A DNA stretch of 25,347 bases from Hyphomicrobiaceae bacterium. GTDB lineage: Bacteria > Pseudomonadota > Alphaproteobacteria > Rhizobiales > JAKIUO01. Positions 16,143 through 23,186 of this stretch are shown in pieces. The notes under the pieces were generated by a model. That model saw nothing but the letters and a program-made list of their open reading frames with translations. It made no database searches and had not been told where the DNA came from. The DNA is taken from the NCBI GenBank assembly GCA_021647535.1, contig JAKIUO010000014.1:1-25347 (forward strand), given 5' to 3'. Made by a program: the position numbers and the translations under genes. Every line of letters begins with the position of its first letter. Position 1 is the first letter of the stretch.

Positions 16143-16415
16143 TTACTGGGTCTGCCCTTTGTTGCCATCTGTATTTTTCAGGGCAGGCGCACTTTTTAGG
16201 ACAGGCGCAATTGCACCAGTCTGACGGACCGCCGCTGCTTTATCCAGAATGAGTTTCTGCGCTACATTACCTTGCAGCTTTATAAGGGTCACCACATAAA
16301 AAGACACCACGACAGCCGATAAGATCAGCCCAATAATGATGGACATTTTATTTCGGGCCTTCTTTTCCTCTTCACTCAGGGAGGGAATGGACAAAATTGT
16401 TGGTTCCAAAGACAT
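16143..16415 (-). CDS. Small single-helix membrane protein in the oxidase operon (CoxF-like)
   Basis: A 90-residue protein with a charged N-terminal segment (SEEEKKARNK), one membrane helix (about residues 24-45), and a short, Ala/Lys-rich C-terminal tail. Proteins of this size and topology, called CoxF or left hypothetical, occupy the same place between ctaB and ctaG in many alphaproteobacteria; the function is not established. AAGGAG lies about nine bases before the ATG at 16415. It starts 21 bases after ctaB and ends one base before ctaG, so it is clearly part of the operon. Confidence 0.88.
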   Translation of the reverse strand: MSLEPTILSIPSLSEEEKKARNKMSIIIGLILSAVVVSFYVVTLIKLQGNVAQKLILDKAAAVRQTGAIAPVLKSAPALKNTDGNKGQTQ

Positions 16416-16436
16416 GCCATCAGGCTCCTTGCTGCA

Positions 16437-17381
16437 TTAAAAAAGAGGGATCATCAAAGGTGTGCTGTGCTCGACCAACAAGGTCGCGAACAGTGCAAAA
16501 AGATAGAAGATCGAGAACAAAAACAGTTTTTTGGCGTGCCTGTCCGCTTGTGCCCCCTCACGGTTACGATAGACCTGCAGAGCATACCACAAGAACAGGC
16601 CGCCCAGTACCAAAGCCACTACACCATAGATCAGCCCACCAAGCACAAGTGGCAAGGGCAACAAGGTTAGCGGGATCAGAAACAGACTATATAACAAGAT
16701 CTGTTTGCGAGTTTCATCCGGGCCAGCCACAACTGGCAACATGGGAATATTGGCGCGTTTGAAATCATCACAGCGATAAAGCGCCAGCGCCCAGAAATGC
16801 GGCGGCGTCCACATGAAGATGATGGCAAACAATAATATGCTTTCGAGACTGACCGTCCCGGTCACAGCGGCCCAGCCAATCATCGGAGGAAAAGCACCAG
16901 CAGCCCCACCAATAACGATATTATGCGGTGTGCGGCGCTTCAGCCCCATTGTGTAAATAAACAGGTAATAACCAATGGTCAAAGCCAGCAATCCAGCGCT
17001 GAGCCAGTTGACCATGACACCAAGGCAAAGAATAGAACCGGCTGAAAAAACACTGCCAAAGGCCAGTGCTTCCTCGCGGGTAATCCGTCCCATAGGAATA
17101 GGACGCTTGATGGTGCGCTGCATTTTGGCGTCAATATCGGCATCATACCACATATTGAGAGCCCCAGACGCTCCGGCACCAATGGCAATCAGTAACAGCG
17201 CAAAAAATCCGATGACCGGATGTATATGCCCTGGCGCGGCCATCATGCCAACCAATGCCGTAAACACAGTCAGCGACATCAAACGAGGTTTCATGAGCGC
17301 AAAATAGTCGCCCGCCTCCCCGCCGTCGCGAAAGGCTGAGACCGGCCTGTCATCATCCAGAGATGCCCCAATATCAGCCAT
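16437..17381 (-). CDS. ctaB: Protoheme IX farnesyltransferase (haem O synthase)
   Basis: A 314-residue polytopic membrane enzyme that attaches a farnesyl group to haem B, giving haem O, the precursor of haem A for the oxidase. The UbiA-type motif NMWYDADIDAKMQRT carries Asn76, Asp80 and Asp84 of the Mg-prenyl diphosphate site. The second conserved region, with YTMGLKRRTPHNIVIGG and later YRCDDFKRANIPML, is present. The ATG at 17381 has AGGA nine bases upstream; ATGs at 17387 and farther upstream are less well placed. ctaA, needed for haem A, is not in this window. Confidence 0.97.
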   Translation of the reverse strand: MADIGASLDDDRPVSAFRDGGEAGDYFALMKPRLMSLTVFTALVGMMAAPGHIHPVIGFFALLLIAIGAGASGALNMWYDADIDAKMQRTIKRPIPMGRITREEALAFGSVFSAGSILCLGVMVNWLSAGLLALTIGYYLFIYTMGLKRRTPHNIVIGGAAGAFPPMIGWAAVTGTVSLESILLFAIIFMWTPPHFWALALYRCDDFKRANIPMLPVVAGPDETRKQILLYSLFLIPLTLLPLPLVLGGLIYGVVALVLGGLFLWYALQVYRNREGAQADRHAKKLFLFSIFYLFALFATLLVEHSTPLMIPLF

Positions 17382-17486
17382 TACCATTCTTCCTATCAGT
17401 TCAAACAAACAAAATTTTCAGTCAAATCCATCACCGGACCCTCAAAAACAAGGGCCACGATGATGGTTGTTGTTAAAGCCAGATCT

Positions 17487-19091
17487 TTATTTGACCTTGG
17501 GCAGGTGCTCAAAGGAATGGAACGCCGGTGGAGATGGCAAAGACCATTCCATCGTTGTTGCGCCTTCGCCCCATGGATTGTCGCCCGCAACGCGTTTGCG
17601 CATAAAGGCCTGTACCATCGCATAGAAGAAGACAGCCATACCAAGAATGGTGATCCAGGCTCCGGCTGAAGATATCATGTTCCAGCCTGCATACGCATCA
17701 GGATAATCAGGGATACGACGGGGCATACCGGCCAAACCTGAGAAATGCATGGGGAAGAAGGTGACATTGACGCCGATAAAGATCAGCCAGAAATGCACTT
17801 TTCCAAGGAACTCATTATACATATAGCCGGTCATTTTCGGGAACCAGTAATACCACCCGGTGAACAGCGTGAACAGAGCGCCAATTGACATGGTGTAATG
17901 GAAATGAGCCACGACATAAACCGTATCATGCAAGGCCCGGTCAATACCCGGATTAGCCAGCACAACGCCTGTGACACCCCCAAAGGTAAACAAGAAGATG
18001 AAGCCGATGGCAAACAGCATGGGGGTATCAAAGCGAATGGATCCGCCCCACATGGTTGCAATCCACGAGAAAATCTTGATCCCTGTTGGCACCGCAATCA
18101 CCATGGTCGCCGCCAGGAAATAGGCCTGCGTATCGAGTGAGAGACCAGCCGTATACATATGATGCGCCCAGACGACGAAACCGATCGCGCCAATCGCCAC
18201 CATGGCATAGGCCATGCCAAGATATCCAAATACTGGCTTTTTCGAGAAGGTAGAAACTACCTGTGAAACGATCCCAAAACCCGGCAGAATGATCACATAA
18301 ACTTCAGGATGACCAAAGAACCAGAACAGATGCTGGTAGAGAACGGGATCGCCACCGCCAGCTGGATCAAAGAAGGTCGTTGCGAAGTTACGATCCATCA
18401 AAAGCATGGTAATACCACCCGCCAGCACCGGCATGGCCAGCAATAGCAAGAAGGCCGTCACAAGGATCGACCAGACAAACAACGGCATTTTATGCAATGT
18501 CATGCCCGGAGCACGCATATTGAAAATGGTTGTGATGAAGTTGATCGAGGACAGGATCGAGGACGCACCACCCAGATGAAGAGCAAGAATGGCGAAATCG
18601 ACCGCAGGTCCAGGATGACCGCTTGTTGAATGCGGCGGATAAACCGTCCAGCCGACACCAGCACCGTTCATGCCAGATGGCCCCTCAACAAACAAGGAAA
18701 TGATCAAAAGCGAAAGCGCTGGAGGCATCAACCAGAATGAAATATTGTTGAGACGCGGAAACGCCATATCTGGCGCACCGATCATCAACGGCATGATCCA
18801 GTTGCCAAAACCACCAAACAAGGACGGCATAATCATAAAGAAGATCATGATCAATCCATGCGCCGTAGAGAAGGTGTTGAACATATGTTCGTTGACAAAA
18901 ATCTGCATACCCGGCTCAGCCAACTCAGCCCGGATGCCCATGGAAAGGAAACCACCAACGACACCACCAACCATGGCGAATATCAGATAGAGCGTTCCAA
19001 TGTCTTTGTGATTGGTCGAAAACAGCCAGCGCTTGACAAAGCCTAGCTCGTGATCATGGTGACCACCATCTGTGTGAGCTTGTGCTCCCAT
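17487..19091 (-). CDS. ctaD: Cytochrome c oxidase subunit I (aa3 type)
   Basis: A 534-residue, twelve-helix catalytic subunit. All metal ligands are visible: His78 in STAHGL and His398 for haem a, His261 for CuB in FFGHPEVYV with Tyr265 for the cross-link, His310 and His311 for CuB in WAHHMY, and His396 for haem a3 in VAHFHYT. Glu263 in GHPEV, Asp108 in GAPDMAFPR and Lys339 in PTGIKIFSW mark the D and K proton channels of an A1-type enzyme. It therefore pumps protons while reducing oxygen to water. GAGG precedes the ATG by about eight bases. The gap to ctaC contains a small hairpin. Confidence 0.99.
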   Translation of the reverse strand: MGAQAHTDGGHHDHELGFVKRWLFSTNHKDIGTLYLIFAMVGGVVGGFLSMGIRAELAEPGMQIFVNEHMFNTFSTAHGLIMIFFMIMPSLFGGFGNWIMPLMIGAPDMAFPRLNNISFWLMPPALSLLIISLFVEGPSGMNGAGVGWTVYPPHSTSGHPGPAVDFAILALHLGGASSILSSINFITTIFNMRAPGMTLHKMPLFVWSILVTAFLLLLAMPVLAGGITMLLMDRNFATTFFDPAGGGDPVLYQHLFWFFGHPEVYVIILPGFGIVSQVVSTFSKKPVFGYLGMAYAMVAIGAIGFVVWAHHMYTAGLSLDTQAYFLAATMVIAVPTGIKIFSWIATMWGGSIRFDTPMLFAIGFIFLFTFGGVTGVVLANPGIDRALHDTVYVVAHFHYTMSIGALFTLFTGWYYWFPKMTGYMYNEFLGKVHFWLIFIGVNVTFFPMHFSGLAGMPRRIPDYPDAYAGWNMISSAGAWITILGMAVFFYAMVQAFMRKRVAGDNPWGEGATTMEWSLPSPPAFHSFEHLPKVK

Positions 19092-19134
19092 TTTATTCCC
19101 TCTTTCGTTCTTCGAAGTCCGTTTTCATCCCCCT

Positions 19135-19155
19135 GCCCCTCCCTGAAAGAGGGGC
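19135..19155 (-). other. Hairpin in the ctaC-ctaD gap
   Basis: GCCCCTC (19135-19141) and GAGGGGC (19149-19155) form a perfect seven-base-pair stem with a seven-base loop. No T-tract follows on the minus strand, so an mRNA-stability or processing element is more likely than a terminator. Confidence 0.5.
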
Positions 19156-19170
19156 TCGGCAGATGGCTTA

Positions 19171-20061
19171 TTATTTTTGGATTGCAACTCTGGCAGCCGC
19201 AAGCTGCGTTTTAGCATTTTTCCAGCGAACAGGTGCCGCAGAAGCATATTCTTTCTTGGCCTTGACCAACCAGGCCTCATAGTCAGCCTGCGACACAACC
19301 TTTACAGCAATCGGCATATAGCCGTGATCCTTGCCGCATAATTCCGAACACTGGCCATAATAGGTGCCAATTCTATCGGCATTAAACCACGTTTTGATCA
19401 CACGACCCGGTATCGCATCAACCTTGACCGTAAAGGCTGGGATGGCCCAGGCGTGGATGACATCCGATGCCGTAATCAGAAGTTCAACATTCTTGTTTAC
19501 CGGCACAACGACATAATTATCGACAGCCAGCGTACGCGGTGCGTTATCAGGACCTTTGATCGGCTTGTTATCATCATCACGCAGCATCAAGGCATCAAAT
19601 GACATACCGTCCGCATCAGGATATTCATAGGACCAATACCACTGATTACCAGTCGCCTTGATCACAACATCCGCTTTTGGAAAATCATATTGCGCAAACA
19701 ACAAACGGAAGGATGGAATGGTAATGACCAGCAAAACAAGAATGGGCACAACGGTCCAGATCACTTCAATCATGGTATTGTGAGAGGTCTTGGAAGGCAC
19801 CGGATTAGCCTTCTCATTGAACTTCCAGATCACATAGGCCAGTAGAAGCACCACGAAAATGGTCACAAGCGTGATGATCACCAGCACGAAATCATGAAAA
19901 GAGCTCATCTGACGGCCAACAGCTGTCGCCTGCTCCTGAAATCCCAATTGCCATTTATAAGGCTGCCCTGTCACATGCTCGGCAGCCGTTGCGCCTCCAG
20001 TCATCAGGGCTGAAAAACCCGTAACCAGCGAAAACAGTCCCATTCCTTTAAAAACAGACAT
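19171..20061 (-). CDS. ctaC: Cytochrome c oxidase subunit II
   Basis: A 296-residue subunit that takes electrons from cytochrome c. A signal peptide ends near residue 27 (GGATAAE). Two membrane helices follow (about 57-78 and 98-122), then the aromatic electron-entry patch GNQWYWSYEYP and the periplasmic cupredoxin domain. The CuA ligands are His203, Cys238, Glu240, Cys242, His246 and Met249 (YGQCSELCGKDHGYMPI). The longer frame to 20160 is rejected: ATG at 20061 has GGGGAG upstream and starts the signal peptide. It is the first gene of the oxidase operon. Confidence 0.98.
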   Translation of the reverse strand: MSVFKGMGLFSLVTGFSALMTGGATAAEHVTGQPYKWQLGFQEQATAVGRQMSSFHDFVLVIITLVTIFVVLLLAYVIWKFNEKANPVPSKTSHNTMIEVIWTVVPILVLLVITIPSFRLLFAQYDFPKADVVIKATGNQWYWSYEYPDADGMSFDALMLRDDDNKPIKGPDNAPRTLAVDNYVVVPVNKNVELLITASDVIHAWAIPAFTVKVDAIPGRVIKTWFNADRIGTYYGQCSELCGKDHGYMPIAVKVVSQADYEAWLVKAKKEYASAAPVRWKNAKTQLAAARVAIQK

Positions 20062-20125
20062 TTTCTGCCGCTCCCCTTGCAAACAGTTTCTCATTATTGC
20101 GTTCAAACCCCTCTGCATTTTGTAC

Positions 20126-20153
20126 TTTTTAAAGCTGCAACCACACGGATCAA
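20126..20153 (-). promoter_or_regulatory. Candidate promoter of the cytochrome oxidase operon
   Basis: On the minus strand TTGATC (20153-20148) is followed after 16 bases by TAAAAA (20131-20126), about 65 bases before the ctaC start. The match is fair, not strong. Confidence 0.35.
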
Positions 20154-20520
20154 GGCGCAATCACCAAAACCTGCTTTTCCAGATTTATGGGACGCCGTCA
20201 GCTCTGCTATTCTTTCATCGCAATTGCAAACGAGATCTTCGTTGCAAAACACGAAAAACAAGGGAAACACCACACCGGGCCCTTGAAAGATTTATGAAGA
20301 ATATAGGTATTCTTACTTATTTGCGTTCTTCATAGCATTGTGGTGCTGGCAAATCAACGCTAGTTTTATCCCTCAATTGTCTCAATCCGGTTTTACCAGC
20401 GTCCATCGAGAAGCCAGATCCGCCCTATCCCTAATTTGGCCTATTTTTACCTTAAGGGTTCTAGGGGAAAATGGCTCACTTCAATAATTCACAGCTCAGG
20501 TCTAAATCAATGTTGTTGTA

Positions 20521-20548
20521 TTGACAGACAGCGCGCATCAGATAGAAC
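20521..20548 (+). promoter_or_regulatory. Candidate promoter of the IalB-family gene
   Basis: A perfect TTGACA at 20521-20526 is followed after 16 bases by TAGAAC at 20543-20548, about 50 bases before the ATG at 20598. Confidence 0.45.
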
Positions 20549-20597
20549 CAAATGCTGGTCACACTTTTTTACCTGCTAGCAGAAGGACTGCCCGTAA

Positions 20598-21143
20598 ATG
20601 CTCAAAATGCTTTGCTCTTCGCCAAAAAAACCGGTTCTCATTCACCTGCTTGGTCTTCCTGTTATCATGGCAGCTCTGCTGCTCTTCGCGCCAATAGCCA
20701 GAGCCCAAATGAAAGGCGGAAAAGTCAAGGCAACAATTGGTGCCTGGCAGATCAGTTGTGGTCGCCCCGCAGGCTCAAAAGTCGAAAAATGTGCCGCAGT
20801 GCAGAGTGTTACAGCAGAAGATCGGCCCAATGTCGGACTGACGGTGATCTTTCAAAAATCCATCGCTGACAACAAACAAATGCTACTTGTCGTGGCCCCG
20901 TTAGGCGTCTTGCTCCCCACCGGACTTGGGCTGATTATTGATGGCAAAAATGTCGGACGCGTCCCATTTTTACGGTGCGGAAAAATTGGCTGTTTTGCTG
21001 AAGCCGTGGTGCCAGATACCCTGAAGGGAAAATTCCAAAAAGGCAAAACGGCGATGTTTACGATCTTCCAGACACCTGAGGAAGGTATCGCCATTCCCAT
21101 CGCTCTGAATGGATTTAGCCAGGCCTTGAAAAACATAAAATAA
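20598..21143 (+). CDS. Invasion-associated locus B (IalB) family secreted protein
   Basis: A 181-residue protein with a signal peptide (hydrophobic residues 13-30, likely cleavage after PIARA near residue 36). The mature domain carries IalB-family landmarks: VKATIGAWQISC, a Cys54/Cys65 pair, VTAEDRPNVGLTV, APLGVLLPTGLGL, a second pair at Cys127/Cys132 (RCGKIGCFAE), and IFQTPEEGIAIPIALNGF. IalB was named in Bartonella for erythrocyte invasion, but most relatives are found in free-living species and their role is unclear. An IalB gene divergent from ctaC is common in Hyphomicrobiales. AAGGA lies ten bases before the ATG, and a strong terminator follows. Confidence 0.93.
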   Translation: MLKMLCSSPKKPVLIHLLGLPVIMAALLLFAPIARAQMKGGKVKATIGAWQISCGRPAGSKVEKCAAVQSVTAEDRPNVGLTVIFQKSIADNKQMLLVVAPLGVLLPTGLGLIIDGKNVGRVPFLRCGKIGCFAEAVVPDTLKGKFQKGKTAMFTIFQTPEEGIAIPIALNGFSQALKNIK

Positions 21144-21192
21144 GTGTGGCTCTGACCAACGCCCCCCATCAGTGACATTAGGTCGCAGACGC

Positions 21193-21228
21193 AAAAAAGG
21201 TCCAACGCGAGCTGCGCAGACCTTTTTC
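21193..21228 (+). terminator. Terminator after the IalB-family gene
   Basis: AAAAAGGTC (21194-21202) pairs perfectly with GACCTTTTT (21219-21227); the 3' arm itself supplies the T-tract. Confidence 0.85.
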
Positions 21229-21311
21229 AATTTCATGATAATGCCGGTTGCCCAAAATCCTGGCTCGTTCGGTTCTGATTCTCAAATGACCGTTGCCCGA
21301 TTACCCTTCTT

Positions 21312-21456
21312 ATACCAACCGCCCTTTTATACCACACAAGCGCTAAAATAAGGGGCTCTGCCGCTGTCCGCGCAGGACGCCAACCTCGCAGAGAAGAGTT
21401 GACCAGCGAAGACACGTATCAGGCACGATGAGCGATATATAAAGGGCGGTTGGTAT
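21312..21456. mobile_element. MITE-like non-coding element with 16-base terminal inverted repeats
   Basis: ATACCAACCGCCCTTT at 21312-21327 is the exact reverse complement of 21441-21456, and the similarity continues inwards with TATA-rich bases. The 145-base interval has no open frame worth calling. It contains a further inner dyad, CTCTGC...GCAGAG, enclosing GTCC...GGAC. Size, structure and lack of a transposase fit a miniature inverted-repeat element. A target-site duplication is not clear: T precedes the left end and T follows the right end. Confidence 0.65.
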
Positions 21457-21481
21457 TATCAGTCTGAACGGGTCAATAAGC

Positions 21482-21573
21482 CTTAGAATATCCGCAAAAA
21501 AGATGAACAAATTGACTTGTATTTTTGTCCGCCAGCCTCAAATCTATTCACTTATCCCTGTGACTGTCCTTAG
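21482..21573. repeat. Stop-codon-end repeat, short copy
   Basis: A 92-base element sharing long, near-identical blocks with 22534-22698, including the 25-base block at 21512-21536 (present at 22566-22590) and the block at 21536-21560. It lacks the 72-base hairpin core of the longer copy. Its right end contains the stop codon of the gene at 21570-21911. The outer ends resemble CTTAG...CTTAG or CTAAG and are imperfectly conserved. Confidence 0.75.
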
Positions 21574-21911
21574 TTACCAGCACTATCCTCGCCTGAACCG
21601 TTCCGATGGTCGCTGCAGATTTCGATCAGGCGGCTGTCATGACCGATCTGCCGGCAAATGCGCGCCTTGAGCGAGGGATTATTACGCACAGAACGGTTGG
21701 CGATTTTCCAGCCATAAGAACGGGCAATCCGCGCCAGATAATTATCTTCGCAATAAGGCGTGGCGTGAGACCCAACCCCTTTAATGATCTGAAAAGGCCC
21801 CTGGCATCGAATTTTCGCTTCTGCCGGATCGGCTGCTGCAAAAACAACAGCAAACGCACCAAGTGCCAATAAACCGCAAGAAACAGGTCTGTAAACGCTT
21901 CTATTTATCAT
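21570..21911 (-). CDS. Small secreted four-cysteine protein
   Basis: A 113-residue protein with a signal peptide (residues 12-27 hydrophobic, cleavage probably after DPAEA near residue 32). The mature part has four cysteines (36, 54, 86, 99), likely two disulfides, in the arrangement RCQGPFQIIKGVG...TPYCEDNYLARIARSYG...RICRQIG...EICSDHR. I believe this pattern recurs in uncharacterised proteins of Hyphomicrobiales, but no function is known. AGGAAA precedes the ATG at 21911 by seven bases; the longer frame to 21947 is rejected. Its last codons, SGEDSAGN, and its TAA stop run into a dispersed repeat, which may have altered the C-terminus. Confidence 0.85.
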   Translation of the reverse strand: MINRSVYRPVSCGLLALGAFAVVFAAADPAEAKIRCQGPFQIIKGVGSHATPYCEDNYLARIARSYGWKIANRSVRNNPSLKARICRQIGHDSRLIEICSDHRNGSGEDSAGN

Positions 21912-22031
21912 TGTACTTTCCTGACATTCAGTATTAAAAAATACCATTATGCCTGATCGTACAATAACTTTAGAAAATATGTCACTTAAACTTAATATGT
22001 TTCCTCAACGCGGTCGCACTTGCCCCCACTC

Positions 22032-22472
22032 TCACGCGTCTTCAAATTCCACATCGCCCGCCCGCACTTTCTGGCAATAGGTACGGGCATCCGGGGTTTC
22101 GACCGCATCAACAATGGTCTTGACCAGTTCGAACAGCTCGTCATCGCTGATCACCTCAAGCACCTGCGCCAGCAATTCGGGACGAACATGCGCCATGGTG
22201 CTCTGACCGTTTTTCAAGGAGATCGCAACCGAGGCCATGCGATAATTATCCGCTTCCGGGGCGTTTTCCTCATAAAAAAGCTGCTGGTTCATATCCATCA
22301 ACTCATCATATTTGTGCTCGATCTTATCCAGCAGATCTTCCTCCAGATCTTCAGGAATACTTATCTCAAAAACGCCGTCAGCTTCGCTGGTCACCGCATC
22401 AACCTTATGGGTGCCAAGAAAGGCCACGAACAATTCGAGCGGTTTTTCATGGAACAGAACATATTCAAGCAA
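22032..22472 (-). CDS. Uncharacterised acidic cytoplasmic protein with a TTG start
   Basis: A 146-residue, strongly acidic protein with no signal peptide or membrane helix. It begins LEYVLFHEKPLELFVAFL and continues with IPEDLEEDLLDKIEHKYDELMDM and a C-terminal half ending VKTIVDAVETPDARTYCQKVR. I have seen similar uncharacterised proteins in proteobacteria but know no function. There is no ATG before codon 58 and the N-terminal part looks genuinely coding, so the start is taken as TTG at 22472, with GGGAGG seven bases upstream. That ribosome-binding site is one arm of a perfect palindrome. A terminator-like hairpin of the preceding gene lies only 36 bases upstream, so expression may depend on readthrough. 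Confidence 0.82.
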   Translation of the reverse strand: MLEYVLFHEKPLELFVAFLGTHKVDAVTSEADGVFEISIPEDLEEDLLDKIEHKYDELMDMNQQLFYEENAPEADNYRMASVAISLKNGQSTMAHVRPELLAQVLEVISDDELFELVKTIVDAVETPDARTYCQKVRAGDVEFEDA

Positions 22473-22473
22473 A

Positions 22474-22485
22474 GGGAGGCCTCCC
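22474..22485 (-). promoter_or_regulatory. Palindromic ribosome-binding site
   Basis: GGGAGGCCTCCC is a perfect 12-base palindrome that contains the GGGAGG ribosome-binding site of the TTG-start gene and ends one base before its start codon. In RNA the site could pair with its own other half or between transcripts, limiting initiation. Confidence 0.6.
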
Positions 22486-22507
22486 GCAAATCACAAATAT
22501 CTCGTTG

Positions 22508-22532
22508 AAAAAAAATAGCGCTCTTTTGAGCG
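22508..22532 (-). terminator. Terminator or attenuator between two minus-strand genes
   Basis: On the minus strand CGCTC-AAAA-GAGCG forms a five-base-pair stem, followed by CTA and eight T. It follows the gene at 22694-23011 and the long repeat, and precedes the TTG-start gene. Confidence 0.7.
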
Positions 22533-22533
22533 A

Positions 22534-22698
22534 CTAAGGACACCCGCAAAAACAATCGAATGATTTGACTTGTATTTTTGTCCGCCAGCTTCGTTCTGCA
22601 AAGGGTTATGTAGCTGGCTACACGCGCCTTTGCACGCCCTACTGACAAACAAAACTACGGCCTCAAATCTATTCACTTATTCCTGCAGCTGTCCTAAG
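22534..22698. repeat. Stop-codon-end repeat, long copy with hairpin core
   Basis: A 165-base element with imperfect inverted ends (CTAAGGACA on the left, TGTCCTAAG on the right). A 38-base hairpin core lies at 22597-22634, where TGCAAAGG pairs with CCTTTGCA and TGTAGC pairs with GCTACA across a symmetric internal loop. Relative to the short copy it carries an extra 72 bases, a multiple of three. On the minus strand the element is an open reading frame (22491-22676). Its right end contains the stop of the membrane protein gene. Confidence 0.75.
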
Positions 22699-23011
22699 AC
22701 GGCATTTTACTGCTGAAATAACCTAAAACACCAACCGGAATGCCACCCAGCGCTGCAGCTCCGCCGACCATTAAGAGGATATCCTGTAGACCACTTGCGT
22801 CCAGCAAAGCAACCGATTTAACCCCAAAGAAATGGGAGAACAGGAAAAATGCGCAAACACCACCAACAGCCAGAAAAGGCGTAATGATCAGCCCTTGCAT
22901 GATGGACCCCAGAAATCCGGCATATTTAAAATTGAGCCCTGTCAGCACCCAGAATATAAACACACCCAGCCCGATCGCAGCAATTATTGCCATGACTATT
23001 ATAATGCTCAC
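22694..23011 (-). CDS. Small three-helix membrane protein of unknown function
   Basis: A 105-residue, very hydrophobic protein with three predicted membrane helices (about residues 2-25, 37-60 and 78-98) and no recognised domain. The start is GTG at 23011, with GGGAG seven bases upstream. The open frame runs further upstream to 23128, but those residues are a Lys/Arg-rich run with no initiation signal. It is divergent from hemB, 175 bases away. Its TAG stop lies inside the end of the long repeat, so the C-terminus may have been set by that insertion. Confidence 0.72.
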   Translation of the reverse strand: MSIIIVMAIIAAIGLGVFIFWVLTGLNFKYAGFLGSIMQGLIITPFLAVGGVCAFFLFSHFFGVKSVALLDASGLQDILLMVGGAAALGGIPVGVLGYFSSKMPS

Positions 23012-23186
23012 CTTCGTTCTCCCTCTTTTTTTCCCAGATTGTCTTTTGTCGTTTTGTAATTTTTTTCGACGAGTCAGAGTTCTTGTGTGCCCCCTCTTGT
23101 CTCGCAGGCTATTTTCATGCGAAACCATCGTCTTGGCAATAGAAAATCACGCTTTGGCCTCTCTGGGGCCAGTCTGGAGACCCATC

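Larger units (their letters stand above)
20062..20597. other. Divergent control region between ctaC and the IalB-family gene
   Basis: About 535 bases without a gene. Besides candidate promoters on each strand, it contains TTGCAA repeated at 20224-20229 and 20242-20247, which forms a 24-base dyad centred on GATC. It also holds a hairpin AAGAATA-TAGG-TATTCTT at 20297-20314, and outer arms TGAAGAA and TTCTTCA that nest around it. These could bind regulators of the oxidase operon; no named operator is recognised. Confidence 0.5.

Noticed and set aside
20451..20458. CCTTAAGG palindrome upstream of the IalB gene
   Set aside because: An eight-base palindrome is too short and common to call an operator without other evidence.
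22491..22676. Minus-strand open frame of 61 codons across the long repeat
   Set aside because: It coincides with a dispersed repeat and lacks a ribosome-binding site. I treat the open frame as a property of the repeat, not a gene.
22740..23186. Upstream in-frame extension of hemB
   Set aside because: It lies antisense to the membrane protein gene, and the ATG at 23187 has a good ribosome-binding site and matches the family N-terminus.
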